Below, piece by piece: positions 38,721 through 49,377 of a stretch of DNA of 64,000 bases; the stretch's first letter is position 1; every line of letters begins with the position of its first letter. The DNA comes from Pseudobdellovibrionaceae bacterium. Lineage in GTDB: Bacteria > Bdellovibrionota > Bdellovibrionia > Bdellovibrionales > Bdellovibrionaceae. Below the pieces are notes generated by a model that did no database searches, was not told the origin of the DNA, and saw only the letters and a program-made list of their open reading frames with translations. A program made the position numbers and the translations under genes. Where the stretch lies: the NCBI GenBank assembly GCA_019637955.1, contig JAHBUS010000006.1:98750-162749 (forward strand), written 5' to 3'.

Positions 38721-40144
38721 GGTCCCACCTCCTGACAGGTCGGCATCGGGCATTCGAAGACGGACTTGCGCAAGTAAGCGACCGAAACCGCGCGCGCATC
38801 GCGCACGAGAAAGCGCACTTTCCAATAGCCGCCTTGCAGAACACCCTCGGTCTTGGCCTCATCCGTTGTTTCCACGATGTAAAGATCCTGATTCGGAAAG
38901 ACCGTTGTCGAAGCGACCAACGAAGCTTGATTGGTGAACATTTGCAGCCAATACGGAAAGGGCCAGGGCTCGTTGGTCCCCCATTGCACTTTGGCGAGGC
39001 GGATCTCGGGACGCTGCTCGGCTTGGCGCTGAAGTGATTCGACGAAGTATTTTGCTTCGTAATCGCCTTGAACGTAGATGTACGGATGAGGAGACGTGTA
39101 TTTTTCAAAATTCAAGGCGACGTAATGCGAGGCCGACATCACCCCCAGGGCGAGCAACAGCAGCTGACTCCCCGAGCGGAGCATAAAATTCTGCCGCGAC
39201 AGCACCACGATCGCCGCGAGCCAAATCGGCAGCTGCATCGAGATCAAACACCAGGGCGTTTTGTAGGGAATCAAACCGTAGATGACCACGATCAAAAGCG
39301 CCCACGCGCAAACGCCGCGCTGCCAACCGGACTTGAACAAGCCCCAAACCGTGAGGGCCAAGGCGAAGACGGTGGCCGGTTCGAAATCCCACATCAGCTT
39401 GAGAAAGTACGAAAACTCTTTTTGATGCCCATTGCCCGCGGTCCCCGTTTTCATCCACGGCAAAAACGCCACGAAGAAATCCCGAAGCCCCCCGGGATTG
39501 CGGCCGAAGCCGGAATAGAACAGGGCCCAAATCACCACGCAAATCCCGACGTGAATCAAGAGCGAGCGGCGCTCGGCGCGCAGAGCCTCCCAGCGTTCAC
39601 GGCGCAAGAACAGCGGCAGGCTCACCAGCACGCCCGCCGCCAGCGCGAGCGCGAAGGTCTCCTTCAAAAGAAGGGCGCCCAGAAGTCCGTAGAGAAAAAC
39701 GCGCAGCGCCCCCGGCCGCCTCAGACACCAAAAATCAATCCAGGCCGTGGCCGCCATGAGCGTAAAAAAGACGAAGGCCGACTCATGAATGGCCGAGCGC
39801 GAGAAGAACAAAAATCCCGGACTCAACGCCAGCGCCAGCGCCCACCAACCCGCGAGCTGAAAGCGGCGGCGCGACCAGTGCCAGAGCCAAAGCATGGTGA
39901 ACACCGAAAAAAGCGTGGTGACGAAGCGAAAGGTCTCAACCCCCCAGCCACCCAAGAGCTCGCCCAGTTGAAAGAGATAAAAAAGCAAAGGACCGTGGTA
40001 GTTGCTGGGGTCGTACGTGAAGGCTCCCTGCGCCCAGGTTTGCGCCACGAACCAGCCGTTAATCGCCTCGTCGTGGTGCACGGGCTTTAACCCTAAGTTC
40101 CAAAAACGCGAGAGCATCAGGATCCAAAACAGAAGATTGAACAT
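38717..40144 (-). CDS. GT-C-like membrane protein, TIGR03663 (Agl23-like) family
   Basis: 475 residues. The N-terminal helix is followed by PVHHDEAINGW (~21-31) and TYDPSNYHGPLLFYLF (~43-58), the signature of TIGR03663, the proteins called flippase activity-associated Agl23, related to GT39 mannosyltransferases. About nine more hydrophobic helices and a soluble C-terminal ~130 residues. First gene of a three-gene operon (Agl23-like, GT-C-like, slt). It probably transfers sugars from a lipid carrier on the periplasmic side; this is inference from fold. Confidence 0.75.
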   Translation of the reverse strand: MFNLLFWILMLSRFWNLGLKPVHHDEAINGWFVAQTWAQGAFTYDPSNYHGPLLFYLFQLGELLGGWGVETFRFVTTLFSVFTMLWLWHWSRRRFQLAGWWALALALSPGFLFFSRSAIHESAFVFFTLMAATAWIDFWCLRRPGALRVFLYGLLGALLLKETFALALAAGVLVSLPLFLRRERWEALRAERRSLLIHVGICVVIWALFYSGFGRNPGGLRDFFVAFLPWMKTGTAGNGHQKEFSYFLKLMWDFEPATVFALALTVWGLFKSGWQRGVCAWALLIVVIYGLIPYKTPWCLISMQLPIWLAAIVVLSRQNFMLRSGSQLLLLALGVMSASHYVALNFEKYTSPHPYIYVQGDYEAKYFVESLQRQAEQRPEIRLAKVQWGTNEPWPFPYWLQMFTNQASLVASTTVFPNQDLYIVETTDEAKTEGVLQGGYWKVRFLVRDARAVSVAYLRKSVFECPMPTCQEVGP

Positions 40145-40210
40145 TGCCTTCGATCAAAGCAAACTGCCTTTGGTTTCTCAAGAACTCAAACGCCCCGAAA
40201 GGGAGAAAAC

Positions 40211-40885
40211 TTGAAACTCTCGCTGATTTTCCCCCTCTCTCAAGAAAAGGACGGTGCGACTGAGAAACTGCGCGACATCGCCAGTTTTTGGGCGCGTTTT
40301 CCGATCGAGGTTGAAGTTCTCTTGGTTCTGGATCCCTCACGCGGGGAAACCCTGCAAGATTGGCAAAATCTGATCACCGCCGCAGGCGTACAGCCGCGCT
40401 TGCAGTTTCGTCTCGAGATGAATTCAAAAAAGCTCGGCCGCGGCGCTTCGGTGCAAAAAGGGCTCGATCTGGCGACGGGCGAAATCCTCGCGGTGAACTC
40501 CTTTGATCTCTCGATTCCGCTGGGCGATGTCTTCTCGGCCTTGCAGGAGTTTATCATGCACCGCGATCAAGACTTTGTGGTGATCGGCAATCGCCGGGGC
40601 CCCAAGAAAAAACGACGCGGGCTGTCCACTTCCAAACGCATGCTCTTTGAAAATATCGAGCATGACAAAGCCGCCTCGCTGCAGGTTCCTGATCCGACCT
40701 GCCCGTTTTTGATGCTGAAGAAAAAGACGTGGCTCGCGCTTCAGCCGCTGCGCTTGCGTCGGTGGTTCTACTCTCCGGGCCTCGTGCTCGCGGCCCGGCA
40801 CAAGCAAATTGAGGTTCGCGTGGTGGATGTGCAGTGCTTGGATCATCCCAGCACCCGGCTGTCGCTCTGGGACCTTTTTCGCTAG
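40211..40885 (+). CDS. Small glycosyltransferase family 2-like protein
   Basis: 224 residues, TTG start at 40211 with GGAG six bases before it. The N-terminus KLSLIFPLSQEKDG and the stretch KLGRGASVQKGLDLATGEILAVNSFDLSIP match the polyprenyl-phosphate glycosyltransferase branch of GT2 (in DPM synthases: KxGxGxAxxxGxxxAxGxxxxxxDaD), with the last DxD reduced to SFD. No membrane helices. It may have low or no activity. It is divergent from the Agl23-like gene, which would use lipid-linked sugars. Confidence 0.65.
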   Translation: MKLSLIFPLSQEKDGATEKLRDIASFWARFPIEVEVLLVLDPSRGETLQDWQNLITAAGVQPRLQFRLEMNSKKLGRGASVQKGLDLATGEILAVNSFDLSIPLGDVFSALQEFIMHRDQDFVVIGNRRGPKKKRRGLSTSKRMLFENIEHDKAASLQVPDPTCPFLMLKKKTWLALQPLRLRRWFYSPGLVLAARHKQIEVRVVDVQCLDHPSTRLSLWDLFR

Positions 40886-40888
40886 ATT

Positions 40889-42799
40889 CTATTGACCGTC
40901 GCGCTCATCGACGTGGTCGATGGCTTGATTCAAAAGCTTCTCCGCCGCGCTCATCTCTTTCGCAAGAGTCGAGGACTCTTTGCGATCGCCCACCGCATCT
41001 TCGGGAGCGAAGCTCAGAAACTGAAACAGATCGAGCGTCTTTTCAAAATTGGCGCCCAATTCACGGCGCAGACTCGGCGGCGATTTCTCGAGCAAGATGC
41101 GCAGCTCCTTCGAAGCGCCGCCCTCACCCGAGATCCCGCCCAAGACCGTGTAAATCACGTTGGTCGTTTGCACCGAGGCTTCACGCCACTCGCCGGCCTT
41201 TTGCGCCTTCCAGGCTTTTTTCATGCGTGAATTCAAAAGTTCTCTCAGGGTCGCCTTGCGCTTACGCGTGCCGAGTTCGCGGCGCGCCTTCCATCCTAAG
41301 CCCGCCGTGCTGATCAGCGAGGCGGCGGCGATCAGCATCCACGGCAACTGGGCATTGGGGGCGTGCCCCTCGGTTTCAGTGATGATCGAAGGGAACACCG
41401 GTCCGCTCTCGACTTTTTTTGTTTCGCCCTTGGCCGGGGTTCCCGCCGCCATCGACGCGTCGGCCGCGGATTTTTCACCCACGACCTTGACCGTCACGGC
41501 GTCGGTTTTTTTGGTGTAGTACTTGCCGGTTTTGGGATCGAACAGGCTCACCGAGATCGCCGGGATGGTGACCGTTCCGGGCTCGCGCGGAATCAACGAC
41601 ACTTCGAACTCTTTAAAGCTGCGGCCATTTTTGAAGAACTTCGCATCGGACTTGGTGTCGTAAGATTCAAGCCCCGCCGGCAAACTCATCGGCGGAAGCT
41701 CGATCAACTTGGCATTGCCTTCGCCTTCAAAGCGCAGCTTGAGCGCGAAGGGTTGGTTCAAGGGCACTTCGCTGTGCTCCACCAAGGCCTGCACGTCGAA
41801 CTGGCCGACCGCTCCCGAAAAATCTTGCGGCTTGCCTTCGGTCGGCAGCGGCTTGACGTTGATTTTTACGCGGTCGCTCGAACGCGAATAGGTGTAGGGC
41901 TGGCCAAAGCCAAAAGAGCCCAGCGCCGAGGTGGGCAGCTGCACGGTCGCTTTGACTTTGTACTCATCGATCACCGCGTTTCCGGGTTTGATCGGAAACA
42001 GCGCGTGGCTGGCGAGCAAGGCCCGGCGGTAAGCCACGCCGTTGATCACTTCCTGCGTGAAATTCAGCGCCGGAACCTCTTCGATGATCTCTTTCCAGAA
42101 CCCCTTGAGATCCGGAAATTTCAAACGGTCCAGTGCCAGCAGGTTGCCGCGCGAGTAGAGATACCAGTTGGCCGTGATCTGCTCGCCCTCATAGGCCTCG
42201 GTTTTATCCAAATCCAAATGGATAAAGAAGGCTTCATTCGGATTCTTGGGAGCCGCCTTCACCTCGGGAACGCGGCCCACGCCGCCCTGACGCTGCAAAA
42301 GTTGATTGAAAATCGCCTCGGCCTCATCCATCTCGTCTTCGTCGCCCAGACGCCGGCCCTGCGGCATTTGCGTCGCGCCCGAACCCTGACCCGACACGCG
42401 GATCGAAAACGGAACGGTCTTGTAGGCTTTGCCGTCGACGTTGATTTCAAACGCCGGCACGGTCAACAAACCCTGCTTCTGCGGCGCGAGCATGTAGTGG
42501 AACTCGACCTGCTTGAGCGTCTGAAACTCCATGCCGCGCGCGCCTTGCACAAGTTTGCTGCTGGTGGAGCTGGTGGTCCAAGAGTTCACGAGATCAAAAT
42601 CCGGAAACTCGGGCACCTGCGGCTCACCGACTTCGACCGCTTCGTTCGAGGCGACTTGCACGGTGACATCGATGGTGTCGCCCTGGCCCATATCTTTGCG
42701 GTCGGCAAAGGAGCGGACTTTCACATCGGCCCAGGCCGAAAGCGAAACGAAACTCAAACTGACGGCGGCGGCGAGCGCGGCCTTACCAATCTTTGTCAC
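40889..42799 (-). CDS. batD: BatD-like protein (oxygen tolerance family)
   Basis: 636 residues. A signal peptide (AALAAAVSLSFVSLSAWA) is followed by KVRSFADRKDMGQGDTIDVTV, the usual BatD opening. Several beta-sandwich domains fill ~30-460, one transmembrane helix lies near 505-525 and a cytoplasmic helical tail ends the protein. BatD belongs to the Bat (aerotolerance) system with the VWA proteins BatA and BatB; its molecular role is not settled. Last gene of the moxR-bat operon, overlapping batC by 17 bases. Low-complexity Gly/Met/Gln linker near 145-160. Confidence 0.87.
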   Translation of the reverse strand: MTKIGKAALAAAVSLSFVSLSAWADVKVRSFADRKDMGQGDTIDVTVQVASNEAVEVGEPQVPEFPDFDLVNSWTTSSTSSKLVQGARGMEFQTLKQVEFHYMLAPQKQGLLTVPAFEINVDGKAYKTVPFSIRVSGQGSGATQMPQGRRLGDEDEMDEAEAIFNQLLQRQGGVGRVPEVKAAPKNPNEAFFIHLDLDKTEAYEGEQITANWYLYSRGNLLALDRLKFPDLKGFWKEIIEEVPALNFTQEVINGVAYRRALLASHALFPIKPGNAVIDEYKVKATVQLPTSALGSFGFGQPYTYSRSSDRVKINVKPLPTEGKPQDFSGAVGQFDVQALVEHSEVPLNQPFALKLRFEGEGNAKLIELPPMSLPAGLESYDTKSDAKFFKNGRSFKEFEVSLIPREPGTVTIPAISVSLFDPKTGKYYTKKTDAVTVKVVGEKSAADASMAAGTPAKGETKKVESGPVFPSIITETEGHAPNAQLPWMLIAAASLISTAGLGWKARRELGTRKRKATLRELLNSRMKKAWKAQKAGEWREASVQTTNVIYTVLGGISGEGGASKELRILLEKSPPSLRRELGANFEKTLDLFQFLSFAPEDAVGDRKESSTLAKEMSAAEKLLNQAIDHVDERDGQ

Positions 42800-43505
42800 G
42801 GGATTTCTCCTTCACTTCGCGCTTGTTGTACTCGGAACGGATGCGCTGCTCCTGGTTGCGGAGTTCACCCAAAATCTTGTTCACGTCGCTCTGGGTGAGG
42901 TCTTCGCTCTTGAACGGACGCGGCTGAGGCTTGTTCTTGGCGTACTCTTTGGGCTTGTCTTCTTTTTTGTCTTTATCGCCTTCGCCGTCTTTGGGATCTT
43001 TCTGTTGATCCTGACCTTCGCCCTCGCCTTTTTGCTGATCGGGCTTGTTCTGCTGGCCTTGGCCTTTGCCGCCACTTTGCTGCTGATCTTGAATCAGGAG
43101 CTCAATGTTGATCTTGGTTTCGCGCGACTCGGGATTCACTTCGAGGGCCTTGTGGTAGGCCTCAAGCGCCTCGTCCGTGCGCTTGGCCTTTTGCAAAAGC
43201 GCGCCCTGATTAAAGCGCGAAATGAACTGGGTGTCGAAATTCTGCGCCAAGAGATCCGCCGTCTTGTAGGACTTCAGCGCCCGCTCGGCATCTCCCAACG
43301 CTTCAAAAGCCAAACCCATGTTGAGATGGATCTCGGCGGCCTCGGGATCGGCCGAGAGCGCGTCCGAAAATTTGCTCACGGCTTCTTCGGGTTTTTGTTT
43401 TTTCAAAAGCTCGACGCCCTGGCGGTTCCAGTAAATAGCTCGCAGGTCCAGAGCCTCGGCCCGCCATGACAGCATCAAGAAAAGAAGAACGAGCGACGTC
43501 TTCAT
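42783..43505 (-). CDS. batC: BatC-like TPR protein
   Basis: 240 residues. Signal peptide (SLVLLFLMLSWRAEA), then three tetratricopeptide repeats (~22-125) with the W/L/G/A-A-P pattern, then ~65 residues very rich in Gln, Gly, Lys and Asp, and a charged tail. BatC partners BatA and BatB at the inner membrane on the periplasmic side. In between the two VWA genes and batD, with 4-base and 17-base overlaps. Confidence 0.85.
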   Translation of the reverse strand: MKTSLVLLFLMLSWRAEALDLRAIYWNRQGVELLKKQKPEEAVSKFSDALSADPEAAEIHLNMGLAFEALGDAERALKSYKTADLLAQNFDTQFISRFNQGALLQKAKRTDEALEAYHKALEVNPESRETKINIELLIQDQQQSGGKGQGQQNKPDQQKGEGEGQDQQKDPKDGEGDKDKKEDKPKEYAKNKPQPRPFKSEDLTQSDVNKILGELRNQEQRIRSEYNKREVKEKSRDKDW

Positions 43506-44566
43506 GCCGGAGGCACCTCAAAGCGGCCGCGCCACAGGCGGTACGAGCGTTTGCGCTCGCCGAGCAAAAGCTCGATGGCCGCAAAGATCAGCGCGAAGAT
43601 CAAAAGAATCTGAAATTTTTCATCATACTGAGTGGCGACCTGCGATTCGAACTGGGTTTTCTCGAGGCGGTCGATCGCGGACACGAGCCTTGGCAGGTGA
43701 TTGCCGCCAGGAGCCGCGAAGAACGCTTCGCCCTGACCGGCCTGCGCGAGCGCCTGGATCGCTTCGCCATTCACTTTCGTGGTGACCGTTTGATTGCTCG
43801 AATCTTTCTTATAGCCTTTTAGAAATCCGAGCGAGTCGCGTTCAGGGATGGTGCCGCCCTTTTCGGTGCCGTAGACCAGACCAAAAATGCGAATCCCCTT
43901 TTCGGCCAACTTGCGCGCCAGCTCCAGCGCTCCCGGCTCATGATCCTCGCCGTCCGAGGCGACCACGATCACGCGGGTCACGCGCGACGTTTCATCTTGC
44001 CCGATGCCGCCGCGGTTGAAGGCCTCGTCCGCCTCGGCGAGCGCGCCTTGAAAATTGGTTCCTTGCGACGACACCGACAGCGGTGACAGCGAATCCACGT
44101 ACATTTTCAGCGCCGCCGGGTCCGTCGTCAGCGGCGAGAGCAGCGTCGCCGATCCCGCAAAACCGACAAGACCGATTTTATTTCCGCCCATCAAGTCGAT
44201 CAGCCGCGAAAGCTCGGCGCGCATTTGTCCCAAGCGGTTGGGTTTCACGTCTTCGGCCATCATGCTGTCCGAAACGTCCGCCAAAAAAATAACCTCGACG
44301 CCTTCGGATTTGATCTCTTGTTTGCTCTGGCCCGATTGCGGTCGCGCGAGCGCCAAAATCATAAAGAAAAGACATACGCACTGAAAGAACAGCTTCCAGC
44401 GGCGCGCCGACCAGGAGATCGAAGCCGTGAGCAGCGGCGTGACGCGCTCGCCGAGTTGTTTTCCCAAGCGGCGACGGATCAGGCGTCCGGTCACGGTAAA
44501 AATGAGAATCAGCGCCAAGAGACTGAAGAACCAAACAAAGGCGGACGGGTTTTCAAATCGAAACAT
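43502..44566 (-). CDS. batB: BatB-like VWA domain membrane protein
   Basis: 354 residues from ATG 44566, which touches the batA stop (TAATG). Two N-terminal hydrophobic helices (FVWFFSLLALILIF and a second near 52-70), a von Willebrand A domain with the complete metal site DVSDSM (~92-97) and SDGEDH, and a C-terminal helix (LLIFALIFAAIELLL). It has the layout of BatB. VWA domains bind partner proteins through Mg; the partners here are probably BatA and BatC. Confidence 0.88.
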   Translation of the reverse strand: MFRFENPSAFVWFFSLLALILIFTVTGRLIRRRLGKQLGERVTPLLTASISWSARRWKLFFQCVCLFFMILALARPQSGQSKQEIKSEGVEVIFLADVSDSMMAEDVKPNRLGQMRAELSRLIDLMGGNKIGLVGFAGSATLLSPLTTDPAALKMYVDSLSPLSVSSQGTNFQGALAEADEAFNRGGIGQDETSRVTRVIVVASDGEDHEPGALELARKLAEKGIRIFGLVYGTEKGGTIPERDSLGFLKGYKKDSSNQTVTTKVNGEAIQALAQAGQGEAFFAAPGGNHLPRLVSAIDRLEKTQFESQVATQYDEKFQILLIFALIFAAIELLLGERKRSYRLWRGRFEVPPA

Positions 44567-45588
44567 TACGGCACCCTCCTGAGCCACGTGAGGCGCAAGG
44601 CCAGCGCCACCAGGTAGATCACCAGCGCCCAGAACAGGTACGTCATGTAGAGCTCGGTGTAGCGCACGTATTTATTCACGTCGATTTTAGTTTTCTCGAG
44701 ACCATCGATTTCTTTAAAGACGCCCGCGAGCGAATCTTCTTTTGAAGCGCGGAAGTATTTGCCTCCGGTCTGCGAGGCCATGCGGCTTAAAAGATCGTCA
44801 TTCACGGTGCTTTCGAACGGTTGGTAGGTCTTAATTTTATTTCCGAACACGTCGCGGGTGTAGACCGGAATGCGCGTGGGCCCGCTTTTTCCAAGACCGA
44901 TTGAATAAATTTTGACGCCGTACCCGGCCGCGATCGAAAGACCCGTTTCGGGATCGATGGTGCCGGAGTTGTTCTCCCCGTCCGTCATAAAGATCACCAC
45001 GCGCGTCTTCGCGGTCGAGTCTTTGAGGCGCCCCGCCGCGTTCGCGAGCGACACGCCCAGCGCGGTGCCGTCTTTGATGCGCGCCTGCTGCGCGGTCGTG
45101 ATCTCGGCGATGCGCGAGAGAATCAAATCGTAATCCAAAGTCAGCGGTACGAGCGTGAAGGATTCGCCGGCAAAAATGATCACGCCGATCCGGTCGCTCG
45201 AGCGGCCCTTCACGAACGCCGCGATGGTTTCTTTGGCCGCCTCGAGGCGGTTGAGAGGCTTCATGTCCTCGATGAGCATCGAGTCCGAGATGTCGAGGGC
45301 GATCATGATGTCGATCCCCTCGACGTTGCGTTTGACTTGCGTGTCCGCCTTCTGCGGACGTGCGAGCGCCACGATCACGAGCGCGAGCGCCGCGGCTTTC
45401 AAAAATTGCGGCAAGAACATCAAACGCACGCGCAAGGTGGGCTGCAAGGACTCAAACAATTTAAGCGAGGAGTATTGCAGCGACGGCCGCTTCTGACGCT
45501 CGGACCACCAGCTCCAGAGAAGCAGCAGTCCCAGAGGGATCAACAAGAAAAAAGCTTCGGGAGAAGCAAAGACCAAGTTGGACTCCAT
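44566..45588 (-). CDS. batA: BatA-like VWA domain membrane protein
   Basis: 340 residues. N-terminal helices at ~10-27 and ~58-77, VWA domain with DISDSM (~97-102) and MTDGENNSGTI, and a final hydrophobic helix (TYLFWALVIYLVALALRL). This is BatA; it precedes batB directly. The motif is intact, so metal binding is expected. It overlaps the upstream unknown gene by one base. Confidence 0.88.
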   Translation of the reverse strand: MESNLVFASPEAFFLLIPLGLLLLWSWWSERQKRPSLQYSSLKLFESLQPTLRVRLMFLPQFLKAAALALVIVALARPQKADTQVKRNVEGIDIMIALDISDSMLIEDMKPLNRLEAAKETIAAFVKGRSSDRIGVIIFAGESFTLVPLTLDYDLILSRIAEITTAQQARIKDGTALGVSLANAAGRLKDSTAKTRVVIFMTDGENNSGTIDPETGLSIAAGYGVKIYSIGLGKSGPTRIPVYTRDVFGNKIKTYQPFESTVNDDLLSRMASQTGGKYFRASKEDSLAGVFKEIDGLEKTKIDVNKYVRYTELYMTYLFWALVIYLVALALRLTWLRRVP

Positions 45589-46463
45589 CAGACCCGCGCC
45601 CCCTCTTTAACGACGAGGCCAGCGCTCTCGCCGACCCACTCGATCATCTGCGCGATGTCGCGGCCGCGGTGCTCGGCCTGGTGGGCGCGGTCCATCTCGC
45701 GAAGGACTTTGGCGGTGAACTTGCGATTCTTTTCACTGAGTTGATCCTGTTCACGGTTCAGCGCGGTGAGTGCTTTGCCGGTGGGCCAAAGCGCGATCGG
45801 GATCAGGTACACGCGGCTCAAAAAAGTGCGGTACGCTTGATCGAGTTCATTGAGCACCACGGCGGCATCGTCCGCAGGGACGAGGTCGTTGGGCCGGAGT
45901 AAGAAATCGGCTTGGCGCTGGATCTTGCGTATTTTTTGAAACAGTTCGCCCTCGGGACTGGTTCCCGGTGCGGCGCTTAAGATCTGTTGCATCTGACGGC
46001 GGCGCTCCACGCGGCGGAGAATGCGCCAGGTGATCGCGATCCCGATCAGGCTGACCACCATGAGCAGGCCCATCCAGTAATACCAAGGGACCATCAAGTT
46101 CATTGGTCCGAGTGAGCCGTAGGGTTCTTGCACGGGGTTCTGCGGGTCTTGTACGGAACGCACTTCGAATTGCAGCTGGGGGATCACGAGCGACTGCTGC
46201 GAATCGACGATCTGAACGTCTTTCAAGTCGTGTTTGCCGACGCGGTCGCTGAGGACCTCGAGCTGAACTTCGCTTTCGGATTTTCGTTCAAAGCGCAAAA
46301 GCTTGAGCGTGTACTTTTCTTTTTCGTCCAAACGCAGTTCGGCCGCTTTGCCGTCCATCTCGGGGATGGCGCCCGAGCACGACAGCAAAAAGCGTTCGCC
46401 CACGGTCATCGTGGGCTCTTCGGGCTGCTGAATTTTTTGGACCGTACACTGCAAATCGGCCAT
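45588..46463 (-). CDS. Unknown single-pass membrane protein of the moxR-bat operon
   Basis: 291 residues. Residues 1-~125 look like a beta-rich periplasmic domain (no signal peptide visible), a single transmembrane helix lies at ~128-150 (YYWMGLLMVVSLIGIAITW), and the rest is a helical, charged cytoplasmic part. In many moxR-bat operons this position holds a DUF4381-type protein, with which the C-terminal half agrees in layout only. Its junctions with DUF58 and batA are one-base overlaps. It probably works with the VWA proteins. Confidence 0.6.
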   Translation of the reverse strand: MADLQCTVQKIQQPEEPTMTVGERFLLSCSGAIPEMDGKAAELRLDEKEKYTLKLLRFERKSESEVQLEVLSDRVGKHDLKDVQIVDSQQSLVIPQLQFEVRSVQDPQNPVQEPYGSLGPMNLMVPWYYWMGLLMVVSLIGIAITWRILRRVERRRQMQQILSAAPGTSPEGELFQKIRKIQRQADFLLRPNDLVPADDAAVVLNELDQAYRTFLSRVYLIPIALWPTGKALTALNREQDQLSEKNRKFTAKVLREMDRAHQAEHRGRDIAQMIEWVGESAGLVVKEGARV

Positions 46464-47340
46464 CAGCTCCTCGTTTTGCGGCGGCGAAAGTATTCAATCA
46501 AAGGATCGACGAACGAGTTCGACGCATCCAAATCGACGCGGTCGACCTGCGAGTTGCGCAAAAGCCGGTCGCGCTCTTCGGCGCGGCGCTTGGTCGCGCT
46601 CTCAAAGGTTTGGCGGAAGGAGGGTGAGCTCGTGTCGACGGTGACGATCTCGCCCGTCTCGGCATCCTGAAAATCAACGACGCCCAAATCTGGCAGCTCG
46701 CGCTCCAAACGGTCGCGCACGACCAGGGCGATCACGTCGTGCTTGCGTCCCAATTGGCGCAGCATTTGGTCATAGCCCTCGGCGATAAAATCCGAGATCA
46801 CAAAAATCGTGGCGCGCTTTTTCATCACGCCCGTCAAATGGGCGAGCGCCGCGCGCAGGTCGGTCTTTTGGTGCTGAGGCTTGAAATAATACAGATCGCG
46901 CAGAATGCGATGCACGTGACCGCGCCCTTTACCGGGCGGCACGAAGTGCTCCACCTGATCGCTAAAAAGCAAAAGTCCGACTTGATCTTTGTTTTTCACC
47001 GCGCTGAACGCGAGCAGCGCCGAGACGTGCGCCATCACTTCGCCTTTGAAATAGTCGCCCGAACCGAAATCGGTCGAGCCGCTGATATCCACGGCCAAGA
47101 TCACCGAGAGCTCGCGCTCTTCGTCGTATTTTTTGATGTAAGGCTTGCCGGTGCGGGCCGTGAGGGTCCAACTGATCGAGCGGACGTCGTCGCCCGGAAC
47201 GTACTCGCGAAATTCGGCGAAAGTCATCCCCTGGCCCTTAAAGACCGTGTGGTACTCGCCCGCGAAGACGTTGTTGACGATCTTGCGCGTGCGAATCTCG
47301 AGGAGTTTAACCTTCTTGAGAATCTCGGCCGGGACCGACA

Positions 47341-47344
<4 letters not shown>
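46463..47344 (-). CDS. DUF58 domain protein
   Basis: 293 residues. The start region VFAGEYHTVFKGQGMTFAEFREYVPGDDVR carries the DUF58 motif (here shown in two parts: VFAGEYHTVFKGQG, then EYVPGDDVR). A VWA-like fold follows with VDISGSTDFG in place of DxSxS. It is paired with MoxR ATPases nearly everywhere. Soluble and cytoplasmic. It overlaps moxR by 4 bases. The function is thought to be in complex assembly or chaperoning, not established. Confidence 0.88.
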
Positions 47345-48333
<989 letters not shown>

Positions 48334-48500
48334 CTTCGATCCTCCCGACGCGGCCCTTCATAGGCCCAATGATGTGTGGTTTCTTATTTCACAATGAGGG
48401 GCTTTGAGGGGCAAGCAACCAGGCAGTGATGAAAGGCTTTTCATGTCGATTTAATGCCGCGCAAAATCAAAGTTGTCTCCCGGGCGATTTCTGGCAGAGA

Positions 48501-49346
48501 ATGGCCCGCATGAGAATCCTATCGCCCTCGACGCAAGTCTGGCTCTTTTTGATTATCGTTTCATTGGCCTCGTTGATCCTTGGCTACGAGCTCGGCGGAC
48601 GCCTCGGTTTGTTCTTCGGCCTTTTGGCCGCGGTGTTTTTGCACGTGTTCATCTTCGTTTTTGGCGACTCGCGCTTGATGCGCACGATTCACGCGGCTCC
48701 CGTCAAAGGACAAGATCCGTGGGAGCTCAATGAAAAACTCGCCGCGATCAGCTTGCGTCTCGGTTTGCACACCCCAGATTTGTCGTTAGTGGACTCTGAA
48801 TCGGCGCTCGCCTTTTCGGTGGGCCAGCCCTGGAAGCGAGGACATGTGGTTTTGTCGACCGGACTGTTGCAAAAGTTGAGCGGCCCCGAGATCGAGGCGG
48901 TGCTCGCGCATCAGTTGGGACACTTGCACCACATGGACAGCTTTCGCTTTGGTGCCGTCACCGGATCGGCGCGGCTCGTTCTGGGCGTCGCGCATTTTTT
49001 AGACAACCTCTGGATTCCCAACTTTTGGCTCAAGCAAAAACAAGAGCCGTTCTTGGCGGCCCTCTCGCCGATCGCGTGGCTGATCTTGCGTTTTGCGGTG
49101 AACGACAAATCGTACTTCATGAATGATGATTTGGCCGTGCGGCTGGTGCGCGACAAAAAGGCGTACGCCGAAGCGCTTTGGAAACTCGACGGTCTCTCGC
49201 GCTCGCGGCCCTTTCAGCTTCCGCCCTGCACGAGCCACTACTTTATCGTGAACCCGCAAAACAAAATGGCTCGCAGCCGCTGGCTCGAAAGCCATCCGAA
49301 TGTCGAGACCCGCATCCGCCGTTTGATTGGAACTGATTCGATTTAG
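48501..49346 (+). CDS. M48-like membrane protein with inactive metal-protease motif
   Basis: 281 residues from ATG 48501; starts at 48426 or 48429 are possible but add a leader without a hydrophobic helix. Two hydrophobic helices (~12-28, 33-55) and the core of an HtpX/Ste24-type (M48) zinc protease. The HExxH motif reads HQLGH (137-141), so the catalytic Glu is Gln, and the downstream ExxxD-type ligand region is FMNDDLAV, without the usual Glu. It is therefore probably not a protease. Divergent from moxR; a strong relation to stress or envelope quality control is guessed. Confidence 0.7.
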   Translation: MARMRILSPSTQVWLFLIIVSLASLILGYELGGRLGLFFGLLAAVFLHVFIFVFGDSRLMRTIHAAPVKGQDPWELNEKLAAISLRLGLHTPDLSLVDSESALAFSVGQPWKRGHVVLSTGLLQKLSGPEIEAVLAHQLGHLHHMDSFRFGAVTGSARLVLGVAHFLDNLWIPNFWLKQKQEPFLAALSPIAWLILRFAVNDKSYFMNDDLAVRLVRDKKAYAEALWKLDGLSRSRPFQLPPCTSHYFIVNPQNKMARSRWLESHPNVETRIRRLIGTDSI

Positions 49347-49377
49347 ACTTTTGTTCTCTGATTGAAAAGGAGTGCTC

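Noticed and set aside
41363-42898. 511-codon open frame opposite batD
   Set aside because: Arg/His/Gly-rich shadow of a real gene with signal peptide and known family on the other strand.
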